DNA from: Diphasiastrum complanatum
Lineage: Eukaryota > Streptophyta > Lycopodiopsida > Lycopodiales > Lycopodiaceae
Direction of reading: 5' to 3'
NCBI GenBank assembly: GCA_029204225.1
Contig: CM055105.1
Span: forward strand, 18,703,226-18,767,225
DNA length: 64,000 nt
A program made the translations under genes and the position numbers. The stretch's first letter is position 1, and each line of letters begins with the position of its first letter. Under the pieces are notes generated by a model that was not told the origin of the DNA, did no database searches, and saw nothing but the letters and a program-made list of their open reading frames with translations. Shown piece after piece: positions 54,300-64,000 of the stretch.

Positions 54300-55727
54300 T
54301 CGAATAATCCGTATGTCTAACAAGTGATGCACTTCGGAAAGATCAGCCCTATTTGTATCAAATAGGAATTAATTTTGTCAAACCAAGCTCCAGGAGTTTG
54401 TTTAAGCTCATAAAGTGCTTTGTGCAACTTATAGAGTTTGTCCTCTTGTCCCTTAATCTGGAAAACTTTGCCTTGAGTTTAATGCCTTTAGTGATAATTT
54501 CATTTAGGAATGCAATCTTGACATCCATTTGATGAATATCATAATTTTTGTTGGCAATCAATACAAAAAAGTGTTATAGTTGTTTGCATTTTGACCATAG
54601 ACTAAATGTCTTTGTGCGGCCAATCCCTTGAATCTGGTCGTAGCCCTTGGCTACAAGTCTAGCTTTCCATTTTGAGATGCTGCCATTATGGTTATATTCT
54701 TGTTGAATATCCATTTTATATCAATAATCATTTTCTTAGGACGAGGATCGACAATGCTCCATGCTTAATCTCTATGAAGGAGCTATCTTCACTCTACATA
54801 GCTTCATGCCATTTGTCAACATATGGACTTGAGAGAGCTTCTTGAATACAAGTAGGTTCTTCAGTAGAAGTCAATAAAGCTTGGGTTCTTCTTAGATGAG
54901 AAGACCTCTAAATTGTTGGATAACTGTCGAAATCAAAATTGTGTGAAGGTAGTGTTTAAACTTGAATGAGCTGGACTTAGGTAGAGAATTTTCTACAAGA
55001 TTATATATCTACTTATTTGACTGTAATGCTTGTGGAATAAAGTCAACAGGTGATTCATGACTTGTAGTAACAATACCCTTTCTTTTGAGATCATAAAACT
55101 CAGTTTCAAAAAATATTGCATCTCTACTTATAAAAACAATGCCAATAACATGAGCATAAACTCTATAGGCTTTATGTTTAACTTAATAACAAATATAGAT
55201 TTTCTTTGTTGAAGTGAAATTTAATTTGCTCCTTGATTATTGTGGTATTTGTGTAGGACCTAAACATCCAAAACATTTTGAAATGAGAAATATTTGGTGT
55301 AGAGCCATTCCATGCTTCACATGGTGTTTTATTATTGACATACTTGGTACTTGGAGTTTTTTTGTAAATTATAAGCTCTAGCAACTGCTTCTACCTAGAA
55401 TTTTCTTGGTGATTTTACAAAAAGTAAGCATTGATATGGCTACCTCCAAGAGAGTATGATTCTTTCTTTTGACAACACCATTTTGTTGTGGGAAATAGAT
55501 TGCAATAAATTGACATAAAATGCCATTGTTTGAAAGAAACTTAGTCATCTCCAAAGAGATAAACTCTCTCCCTCCATATGTATGGAATGCTTTAATATTT
55601 GTCTAGTCTAAACTTCAAAGCTTGTTTTAAGGTCTCGAAACACTTGAATGTTTTAAATTTGTGTTTGATAAATATTATTGAAGTCTTTATGAAAAAGTCA
55701 TCAATAAATGTTATAAATAGAATGCAC
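54300..55727 (-). pseudogene. old minus-strand copia: integrase to RT
   Basis: On the minus strand: FITFIDDFFIKTSI and FKTFKCFETLKQALK (integrase core, 55600-55720), KKTPSTKYVNNKTPCEAWNG and HFKMFWMFRSY (integrase C-terminal part, 55240-55370), then the RT start (WSIVDPRPKKM, WIFNKN, LVAKGY near 54640-54760) and IHQMDVKIAFLNEI (54495-54550). Many stops and indels, so much older than its neighbours. It is cut at 55727/55728 within the integrase core by the LTR of the next element; the part upstream of the cut is not found again within the window. Confidence 0.7.
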
Positions 55728-55999
55728 TGTTGGAAATTATGTCCACAATTGTCTCCTTTGTAAATACAATTTCTATTTTCAGGATTCTTCATACAGGAAT
55801 CATAAAGTTTTCTATTTTGCTATTCAGCAAAATTACTCTCATTCTATGTGCAGGACAATGCCTGATAAAATACATGGGTTGCTGCAAGCAGTTTGACCAC
55901 CTGCAATTTCTACATAGAATCGAATCGAATCAGCCAAACTATTTGAAAGTCGACTTCATCGACTTTCCGGCTAATCTACATCAAAGGATATCCATTCCC

Positions 56000-56300
56000 A
56001 TCTAATTCTACATTCGAATGTCAAACCATCATGAAGAACATCGAAGGCCTGATCATTTTCGACTTCTTCAACAATCAAGTCACTCGACACCGAAGTCTTC
56101 TAAGTCTCCGACTTCTTTGAGAACTTCGTTCATCAACCGAAGTGTCCGACTTTGTTCATCAACTGAAGTCTCAGACTTCTTCCATCAACCGAAGCCTCCA
56201 ACTTCTTCCATCAACCGAAGTGTCTGAAGTCTCTGACTTCTTCAACAACTTCATTCATCAACCAAAGTGTCCGACTTCTTCGACAACTTCAGGAATGTCA
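56000..56300 (+). repeat. block of CGACTTCTT / CATCAACCGAAG repeats in the LTR
   Basis: Words such as CATCAACCGAAG, TCTCCGACTTCTT and CAACTTC are repeated about eight times in 250 bp, with units of 24-40 bp. The homologous LTR at 25.8-27.15 kb lacks this expansion. Confidence 0.7.
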
Positions 56301-56829
56301 CTATTTCCCGACAATAACTTATTTTCAACTATTTCAAAGAAGTAAGCTTTTTGTCAGCTTTTTCGTCTTTTTCGCAAAAGTGCGACAAAATAGTCACTTC
56401 ATCAAATGAACTATTTTTCAACACGTTCGGCATTTTCGCTCAAAAAGTTAACTGTTTCCAAACACCTTCGAGGTTTTCGCAAAAAATATGAAGAGAGGGA
56501 AAAAGGACGAAGGTCATCTATTTCAATGAGAAATGTCTCCAGCCACTTCCCGAAAAATGCAAAGTGAGAGAAAATATGCGACATTCTTGTCCACGTCAGT
56601 GATCCCGAGTCGCATGACCATGTATTAAATGTACAACTGTCATTCTATCATTGTAGTTCAACTACTCCCTAAGTGTGACAAAGTACTTAGTTAGATGACA
56701 AACATTTATTGTAATTAGATACATAGAACCGATGTATAAATACACCTTCATCACATACTCTAGATGATGCTCTGTCAATGAGATGAATGATTTTGATTAT
56801 CCAAGTTATGTCACCATTCTGGTTATAAC

Positions 56830-57701
56830 TGTTAAAAATTATAAAACATATCTATTATCTGTTGTTAATGTTTGGGGGATCCTACCCATGTAAATATTTT
56901 GTACATATCCAAGGTATGTGAATTGAGCACATATCCTTGTAGAATAGAGCGAGTTTGGGTTAGGTAGATCAAATTCCAGTGACATGCATAAAGTCTAGTT
57001 GATCTAGTATGATATGCAATAATGTTGACAATGTCTAGTTTGACATGCATATAGAGATTCACATGGAATTGGTCAATTATGACCTTGTAGAAACTCGAGC
57101 CACAATAAATGCATAATGTCCTAAGTTTCCATAGTGACATGCAAAGCATGCAATCACTCTAATGGACACATGCATGTAGATTTGTACATGGCTAGTTGAG
57201 AAATTGCCATTTGGAGAAAGTAGGTAGAAGTTAGGTACAACCTATGCATGCTAGCAGTTAGGTGTCAAGTTAATAGTTGTTTGCACTTAAATAGGTGTAG
57301 GATGTGCATTGAATGCAAAGAGTACCACGAATTTTGGCTCTCCTATATATGTACATATCATTCTCATTCACAAAGTAATGAAGAACCAAAATTTTGTAGC
57401 TATCTCATGCTTGGTTGGACCTAAACTATTTTTTCTTGTTATCTCTCTAGCTCTCTCTCTCTCTCTAACTCGTGTTGAGGCTAATGCTTATGCATTGTAA
57501 TCTTGTACTTTTAATCATTCTTTGATTCATTGCTATCATAGTCTATTGATTAGCATGCTAGATTGTGAATTAGCCATATCTTCTGAACTAGATCTTGCTG
57601 AACAGTCTAGAATCAGGGTACTGTGCCAATCACAAAGCTTAATCAAGATCAGTCACTCTTGTGGACATTCCCCACACGTGTGAATTCTAGAATTTTCAAC
57701 A
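56830..57701 (+). mobile_element. solo LTR, 872 bp, with 5-bp target duplication
   Basis: TGTTAAAAATTATAAAAC ... GAATTTTCAACA, bounded by ATAAC at 56825-56829 and 57702-57706. The outer LTR sequence resumes on both sides (GGTTATAACT | CTTATTGTTGTTCTTCAGTG), confirming the insertion. Contains a short CT run (57446-57467). No internal domain, so it is the product of LTR-LTR recombination. Confidence 0.85.
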
Positions 57702-58211
57702 ATAACTTATTGTTGTTCTTCAGTGTAATATAGCAGCAACACGCCTTTCTATCTGTGGATAACGTAGATGAATGCTTATTGTGATTTGAATGCACTTCGC
57801 TTCTGTTTGATCACGCTCGTTTACTCACTCTGATTAGAACATGAACATCTACGAATCCTCAGTTTTTGATCAGATGATGGTTGTCTTTGACGCCTGGGGA
57901 ACTTTCGCTTTTTATCACAAAATCAATCTAAGTTTTATTTTCAGAACTGAACTTCTTGTTGAATCTGATTTCCAGTAATACCTCACACCATTTCTAATCT
58001 CTTCGGTGGACTGTACTCATTCATCCATTTGTTTTTTAGTATGAATTGACTTCTTAAGATCCTGTTAGGCAGACCACTTGAGTTGTGATTGTAACATAAC
58101 ATTTACATTTTTTAGATTGTTATTGCACCTAGCAGCCCATAATAATGGGAGAGTCGTTCCGCAACTATTTCCTTCTCTCTTCTCTATTCTCATTCTACCA
58201 CCCTATCATAT

Positions 58212-58223
58212 TGGTATCAGAGC
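58212..58223 (+). other. primer binding site
   Basis: TGGTATCAGAGC, perfect complement of the initiator tRNA-Met 3' part, 3 bp after the LTR end. Confidence 0.9.
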
Positions 58224-58269
58224 TTCGCTCAATAAACTGAGAGATTATTCTATTTGTATTATTGTTAAC

Positions 58270-59612
58270 ATGTCTCATATTGGTAACTCTTTGTCGTTGT
58301 CATCCAACGGGGCTAGAATCATTGACAAGTTCAATGGTTCTAATTTCTACATCTAAAAGTTAAAACTCTGGATGATGATGATAGATAGAGATCTTTGGGA
58401 CGACTCCCAAATATCCCATGTTACCACGTGCAAAACCTCTAAGGAATCACTGGATTTGTTATCAAGTCTATATGAGAATCAAGATGTAACCACTAGATTA
58501 CACCTTAGAAGGAAGTTCTTCACACTTAGCAACTGATTCTACTGCCATCACTTCTCACATCAACAACTTTAAGTCTTTAATGGATCAGTTATCAGCTGTA
58601 GGATGTGCTATTCAAGATGGTGATGTCATTATGACCTTGCTTTCTTCTCTTCCAAAGTCGTATGAACACTTTGTGGTGATGATCTCCACACAACATGACC
58701 TCACTCTTCAAAAGGTGATCGGTCATCTTCTTCAAGAAGAAATGAGGAGAAACACATGTCCATCAAAGACAAGTCCATGTCCTTGTACACCAAGAAAAAG
58801 ACTATTCCAAGGGCAAGAATCAAGTGCAGCAGCAGCAACAACAGAAGCCTTATACTCAAGGTGAGAGCAGTGGATCACGCAAGAAGCTCTTCCGCAGATA
58901 TTGCAAGAGAGCTAATCACGACATCAAGGAATGTCGAATCCGCATCTACAATGAGGCAAAGAAGCAACAACAACAACAGCCAGATTCTTCCAATGCGACG
59001 AAATTCAAGGAGCAAGATTTAAACTTGTTGATGGCTTAGAACAGTGGCAACGAAGACCACGACAGCTGGTACCTGGACAGTGGCACTACCCAACACATGA
59101 CCTCTCGCAAGGAATGGTTTACCGAGTATGCAGCTAATTACAGCAGATATCAATGCATCTATCTTGGAAATTCAAGCACCATACGTGTGAAAAGCAAAGG
59201 GATAGTCAAGATCACGCTCAACAATGATCTTTTTATTTGTGTTCCTAATGTTCTTCGTGTATCTCAACTATCAAAGAATCTATTATCAGTCTCTAAGATA
59301 ATTGACGAGGCCTACACTGTTACTTTCTCTTCTGAACAATGTACAATCTTTGATGAAGATACTACTCTGACTACATGTACTAGAGTAGGAAATCTATATC
59401 TACTCTATAACTCAGTTGCATTAGCTAGTATCTCTCGTGAAAATGTTAAAAATAATGCTATTGTGTGGCATAGTCGATTTGGACACATGAATACAAGATC
59501 ACTTTCTTATATGCGTTGTAATAATCTAGTTGATGGATTGTATTTTCCTTCTTCATTGGATAGGACATCTTTCTTCTGTGAATCCTACATAGAGATGCAA
59601 TTTATTTTATGA
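58270..59612 (+). pseudogene. copia gag, protease, GAG-pre-integrase
   Basis: Gag starts with MSHIGNSLSLSSNGARIIDKF and FNGSNFY then a stop (58356), continues in other frames with TLLSSLPKSYEHFVVMIST (58634-58690) and a Gln-rich run. The knuckle reads FRRYCKRANHDIKEC (58891-58935): the first Cys is Arg. A TAG precedes the protease site WYLDSGTTQHMTSRKEW (59069-59119), which has DSGT where DSGA is usual. The frame 59097-59612 is open through IVWHSRFGHMNTRSLSYM (GAG-pre-integrase) to a stop. A degraded but complete set of N-terminal copia domains directly behind LTR and primer site. Confidence 0.8.
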
Positions 59613-60470
59613 CTTTCATAGATAAATATTCTAGTTGGTCTACAGTCATGTTCATTAGTCACAAATCAAAAGCCTTTGAATGCTTCAAATAATTCAAGGC
59701 CATGGCTGAGACACAAACGTCTACAAAGTGAAAGCTCTCCGAACTAATGGTGGCGACGAATACCTCTCTAAGGAGATGTCCGACTACCTGGCTGAACATG
59801 GCATTCAAAGACAATTCACATCTTCCTATTCTCCTCAATAGAATGGAATTGCAGGAAGGAAGAATCGAACACTTCTCAACTCAGCCAGATCCATGCTACA
59901 TCAAACGCAACTACCTACGAAGTTTTGGGTAGAAGCTATTGCCACAACCTTTTACGTACAGAACAGATCCATCAGTAAAGCCGTCAACAACAAAACTCCT
60001 GATGAAATATGTGACACAAGCCTAGTGTCAGCCATTTAAAAATCTTAGGTTGTTTATGTTTTGTTCACATTCCTAAACATCTTATGGAGAAGCTGGATCA
60101 TAGGACAAATAAATGTATTTTCATTGGCTATCCTAATGAACCATAAAGCTTACAAAGTTTATGATCCATCCACCAATGTAGCATATGTCTCTAGGGACGT
60201 AATCTTCCAAGAACACACATACTATGATTTTAAACAACCATCGATAAACGATGCTATGTCATTTCATCCTATTTTACGTAGCATGGAATCTTCCAACAAT
60301 AATGTTTCTTCTATAGAACCTGCAACTACAGCTATAGAAGCCGAGTAGCTAAAAATACCTGTCACCAAACCAGACCAAGCTAGCTCGAACAGATCTGGAG
60401 AAATTCAAGAAGAAGCACCATCGCATCCTAGTCAACTTGGCGTCCATAGATCCTCATGGACTTGAACAAT
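59600..60470 (+). pseudogene. copia integrase, heavily shifted
   Basis: FYDFHR/TFIDKYSSWSTVMFI (59603-59655), FKAFECFK, then pieces of the core in several frames, PQxNGIAGRKNRT-like near 59835-59875 (the catalytic Glu is Gly: AGRKN), YVQNRSIS (59955-59980), the C-terminal part (NKCIFIGYPNE near 60110, with a shift, and KAYKVYDPSTNVAYVSRDVIFQ, 60147-60210) and the spacer to about 60470. Too damaged for function. Confidence 0.7.
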
Positions 60471-60499
60471 TTTTGAGAGGTATACACCTCAATCATTCT

Positions 60500-62056
60500 A
60501 GACTTCATTAGAAGAACCAGATACCCTGGCCGAAGCAACTAACTCCAAGAATGCTGTGAAGTGTGAAGAAGCTATGGAAAGTGAGTACAACTCACTTTTG
60601 TCGAATCAGACCTGAACACTGGTCGACAAGAGAGTTATCGACAACAAATGGATCTTCAAGAAGAAGATCAACTCTAATGGTTCCATTGCATAATGGAAAC
60701 CATGGTTGGTGGCTAAAGGATTCACTCAAGTCCAAGGAGTGGATTATCAAGAGATTTTCCTGTTGTCAAAATGCAGTCAATCGAGACTCTGATTGCATTA
60801 GCAGCCACGGAAGACCTCGGAATGCACCAAATGGATGTCAAGACAGTGTTTCTCAACGACAATGTCAAAGAGGAGCTGTATACCTTCCAATCGAAAGGAT
60901 TTGAAGTCAAGGGCCAAGGGCACAAAGTGTGCAAGCTGCACAAAGCAATCTATGGTCTGAAACAGACCACTAGAGCATGGTTCGATAGAATCAATTCTTA
61001 TCTCATTCAATTGGGTTTTGCAAGCAATTCAGCTGACTGTAATGTTTATTCCAAGCATATAGGTGTCTATTCGGTTCATATAGCTCTTTACGTAGATGAT
61101 GCATTTATTTTGTCTAACGACACTTTCCTACTGCACACTAGTAAGAGTGATCTGTCAAAATAATTTGACAGACTCATCTAGGCGTTGTCCATTCTTTGCT
61201 AGGAATTCACATTACTAGAAATAGACTTCAGAAGAATATCTATCTTAGCCAACATACATATCTAAAAGGCATTTTAGAAAAATTTCATAGGTTTGATTGC
61301 AAACCAATTGATAAACCAATGGATCCAAGTATTGTATTGACTAAACCTTATTGTGTTGAGATCGATAGTAAAGTACTCGACTTAGCGAAGTATCCTTATC
61401 ATTCACTAATCGAATCTTTGATGTATACGATGCTATGTACTAGACCAGATTTAGCATACATTGTTAGCACGTTAAGGCAATTCATGTCTAATCCTAAGAT
61501 CTCTCATTAGAAAGCATTAAAGAGAGTGATGAGATATATTCAGGGAAGTTCAGATCATATTTTGTGTTATGATGGAAATGCTATCGACCCACTCATCCTA
61601 CGAGGCTACTCTGACTCGGATTGGGGAGAAACAGTCTCCACCAGAAAATCTGCCTCCGGGTTCTATTTTTATCTGGCAGGGAGACCGATTTCATGGAACT
61701 TAAGGAAGCAGAAGTCAGTCACGCTTTTTTCGACAAAGACAGAGTACATCACAGCATGTCAAGCTTCAAAAGAAGCTATATGGATCAGGTTATTACTTCA
61801 CGACCTATATCACACTCAGTTCAATGCTACCACCATTTTGTGTGACAACTTGAGTTGTATTTCACTGAATCCCAGATTTCATGGCAAGTCTAAGCACATA
61901 GAAATCCGATATCATTTCATTCGGGAGAAAGTTTTCTCAGGGCAAGTGATCCTTCAATACTGCTCCACAATAGAAATGGTTGCAGACATCTTCACCAAAG
62001 CACTTCCTAGGATTAGCATGTTGAACTTGACGAAGATATCAAGGCACCAACCTTGA
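60500..62056 (+). pseudogene. copia RT and RNase H
   Basis: RT: VxNKWIFKKK (60637-60665), WxVAKGFTQVQGVDYQEIF-like in two frames (60705-60760), METLIALAA-like then LGMHQMDVKTVFLNDNVKEE (60814-60875), KAIYGLKQTTRAWFDRINSY (60943-61000), and the catalytic LYVDDAFIL at 61087-61115. A short deletion or shift near 61160-61195 precedes LGIHITRN and KGILEKFHRFDCKPIDKPM. RNase H (GYSDSDWGETVSTRKSASGF, 61599-61660; KHIEIRYHFIREKV; ADIFTKALPR) is open from 61526 to 62056. It parallels 25040-25783. YVDD is intact, but stops and shifts preclude a full product. Confidence 0.85.
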
Positions 62057-62060
62057 CCTT

Positions 62061-62130
62061 AAAGGGGACTTTTGAAAATTAAGTCCACAGTTGTCTCCTT
62101 GGTGAACACAATTTCCAATTATAGGTTCTC
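62061..62130 (+). repeat. PPT and truncated 3' LTR
   Basis: AAAGGGGAC (62061-62069) then TTTTGAAAATTAAGTCC, a mutated TGTTGGAAATTAAG start. LTR similarity stops after about 60 bp (CAATTTCCAATTATAGG), so nearly the whole 3' LTR is missing. Confidence 0.75.
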
Positions 62131-62256
62131 TTATGTATGCAACGATCTATACTAGACCAGACATAGCGTTTGCAATCAGTTTCTTAAGCCAGTACATGGC
62201 TAATCCAAGTATTACACATTGAAAAGCTCTTATTAGAGTCATGAGATATGTTTGAG
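62131..62256 (+). pseudogene. fragment of another copia RT
   Basis: GSLMYATIYTRPDIAFAISF, LSQYMANPSITH, stop, KALIRVMRY: the segment between RT and RNase H of a copia pol, but a different family from the one just ended. It is joined directly to 60 bp of foreign LTR and is cut by the LTR at 62261. Confidence 0.7.
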
Positions 62257-62260
62257 CATC

Positions 62261-62507
62261 TGTTATTGTAGGGGGATTTTTTGTCCACCTTCAATCCTAA
62301 ATCTAGCACATGCATAACATCAAGAAAAATAAAGTCCTTTAAAAAATAAACAGCTAATAAATCAAATTATCATGTGATCATCGGGTTGGACTTACACACG
62401 CAGGGTGCAAAATCCCTCTCACTTATTAACTACTTGTAGAATTATGATCTAACTAAGAATATATTTGTCTCAATATTTGTAAATCCCCCAACAGTATCCC
62501 CCACTAA
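62261..62507 (-). repeat. 3' LTR and PPT of a minus-strand LTR element
   Basis: Minus strand: AGTGGGGGA (about 62497-62505), then TGTTGGGGGATTTAC at 62493, ending AAATCCCCCTACAATAACA at 62261: 233 bp with complementary ends. The short LTR and G-rich PPT fit a gypsy element. The copia fragment to its left was the insertion site. Confidence 0.65.
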
Positions 62508-63200
62508 AACTAGCGGCGGTCCCATGACACTTTGCGAGGATCTTTTCACTTTGGACTTTTATTTGTTTCTCGATGGATTTTGATCAAGTGATAAGTCATT
62601 TTTCCCATTAACTCCAGCCGCTCCAAATTTTGATCTCAGACGCATGGTAGAAAACACTTATGCGCCCATGTTATCCACTTTGTGGGCTTTAAAAATTATT
62701 TTTGTGTTTTTTTCCATTGTATTTTTTGATTGGTTGGGAATTAACCTTTGCCTGATGATCTATAGGTACAGAGGGTCATTCAAAGACTGCTTCCAATTGG
62801 GCAAAGGTTCCTACTAGAGGATTAAAAAGTTATGGCCTATGATGTCTGTTTTCAGCCTATTTTCCTCCAAAAAAAAGAACAGTCACATTTTTCACATATT
62901 TTTTTGATTTTTTCATAATGGATTTTTATCTAATCTACTCTCCTAACACTAATCCATCTCCCACTAACACTAACAAGCTACAAACATGGTTTTTGATGAA
63001 ATGAAAGGATGAGAGAGAAGAAGAGAGTTGGAACGAGGAAGAAAAGTGGATGCGGCAAGACGAGTGATGGCGCACCTCGGCAATGACGCCACTGTTGTGT
63101 CGTTCATTGTATGGGATCGTCATTAGGAGGGCATCCTCGCCTCAACCTGCATAGCACATGGGAGAGAGAGTTTAAAGCATACACATAGTTCCTCTTGCTT
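62508..63200 (-). other. interior of the minus-strand LTR element, no clear gene
   Basis: No pol domain in the 700 bp past the PPT. A 62-codon minus-strand frame (62935-63123) is Ser/His-rich and unassigned. Where this element ends is not visible. Confidence 0.4.
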
Positions 63201-64000
63201 AAGCAAGACAAAACCGTTTGAAACCTTTATTCATAAGCCAACAAGGTAAAATATAGTACAAAAGAGCACCATAAAGCAAGACTTATTCAATTTTCATCTC
63301 ATTCATAGTGTTGATGTTGGTTTTTCTACATTGGCAAGATTGGTGAGTTGTTGTCTTTCTAACCCAAGATCATTTTATGGATTTGGATCTTGATTGATCT
63401 GAAATCTTTCACATGGTATCAGAGCTTGTGTTTCAGGTTATGAAGGAATCATTCACATCTATCAATGATTTGGAGAAGATATCAATGCTAGAGCATGCTA
63501 GATTGGATTCTACACCAAAGTCGAGTTTCTTGCATATGTAGATTGGATCTTTTGTAGATCAAAATTCAAAACAGGTTTGTATTCTTGATCAATTCCAATT
63601 TCACACCATACTTACTAGATTTGGCCAATTTTTAGAGCATTGGAAAAGCCTAAGTGGTGGCTACAAGATTGCATATCAAGTTTTAGGTAATTGCATGTAG
63701 AAATTGAAATAATCATTTTTTTGTGATTTTTGTCAAAACTCTAATTTTTTATTAGATATCTAGATTGTGAGGTTACTGAACTTCATTTGAGTGTGTTTCA
63801 ATCTTAGGAAGTGGCAAGAGTCATTAGATTGAGGATAGATTGTAGGTTGATCAAGATTTCACTATTCTATGTTTTGATTTGCTTGGTATAAGTGCTAGAA
63901 GAGAATTGAGATGTTCCATATTTTTGTGATTTCTTTTTTAAAGCATTTGTTGTTGTTCAAAATAGTGCTTTGTGAATTGGAACAGGTTGGAAGAGAAGAT
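63200..64000 (+). mobile_element. start of another LTR element (LTR end, primer site, leader), running out of the window
   Basis: TTTGGATCTTGATTG ... GAAATCTTTCACA ends at 63413, like the LTR end at 38076, and TGGTATCAGAGC at 63414-63425 is a perfect primer site. The 575 bp behind it resemble the leader at 38.1-39.0 kb in style (AAAACAGGTTTGT, TTTCAGGTTATG), without a gag start yet. The LTR start was not found. Confidence 0.65.

Larger units (their letters stand above)
55728..58208 (+). repeat. 5' LTR of a copia element, interrupted by a solo LTR
   Basis: TGTTGGAAATTATG ... CACCCTATCA, homologous to the LTR at 25784-27154. Without the nested 872-bp insert and its 5-bp duplication it is 1604 bp, longer than its relative. 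The part 56000-56290 is a GAAGTC/CGACTTC-rich block of short repeats absent from the other copy. The primer site follows 3 bp after the end. Confidence 0.85.

Noticed and set aside
56830-57701. Interpretation of the 872-bp insert as part of the outer LTR
   Set aside because: The homologous LTR at 25.8-27.15 kb lacks it and the insert is flanked by perfect ATAAC duplications with TG...CA ends.

Overview
This window looks like repeat-dominated nuclear DNA of a land plant. The evidence is an interrupted NAC transcription-factor gene (a plant-specific family), many plant-type LTR retrotransposons with initiator-tRNA-Met primer sites (TGGTATCAGAGC), and a telo-box 5' flank. A fern or another large-genome plant would fit, but that is a guess from the mix of families, not something the sequence proves.

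Layout. 1-2.8 kb: broken Ty1/copia element with an LTR. 3.2-4.75 kb: old Ty3/gypsy RT-RNase H-integrase piece with an internal tandem duplication. 5.0-5.3 kb: two exon-like segments. 5.45-9.2 kb: copia element ending in a polypurine tract (PPT) and 3' LTR. 9.3-10 kb: gag with three zinc knuckles. 10.5-11.2 and 14.6-15.7 kb: 3' ends of two related minus-strand LTR elements. 11.5-14.6 kb: copia mosaic with a 0.8 kb block in inverted orientation. 18.3-23.3 kb: long Ty3/gypsy gag-pol lacking catalytic residues, followed by an antisense reading frame (24.2-25.0 kb). 25.0-27.15 kb: 3' end of a copia element with a 1.37 kb LTR. 27.5-27.8 kb: LINE remnant. 28-30 kb: AT-rich repeats and local duplications.

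30.55-31.91 kb (minus strand) holds the only gene I regard as intact: a two-exon NAC factor of about 406 residues. Its upstream side carries a 125-bp tandem array and an ACGT-box cluster with a TATA box facing away from the gene.

36.5 kb: Helitron Rep/helicase fragment. 37.4-42.4 kb: copia LTR pair in opposite orientations (roughly 95% alike by eye), with matching 5-bp flanks, enclosing copia, gypsy and gag-like pieces. 43.1-43.6 kb: LINE remnant. 45.2 kb: telo-box 5' flank. 45.27-45.82 kb: hAT-like MITE. 45.9-47.3 kb: second type of non-LTR element with a 3' hairpin. 47.7-53.9 kb: two LTR/PBS starts with gag genes (one gag uninterrupted). 54.3-62.3 kb: three-level nest, an old minus-strand copia disrupted by a copia element whose 5' LTR is itself interrupted by a solo LTR with a perfect 5-bp target duplication. 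62.26-64 kb: a minus-strand LTR element end, then the start of another LTR element running out of the window.

The window is therefore one host gene embedded in at least a dozen nested, mostly dead retroelements. I found no convincing new enzymatic or defence system. The most interesting items are structural: phased CCAAT boxes in an LTR, the inverted LTR pair, the antisense frame behind the gypsy pol, repeat-bearing leaders, and the unassigned reading frames. All percent similarities are by eye.
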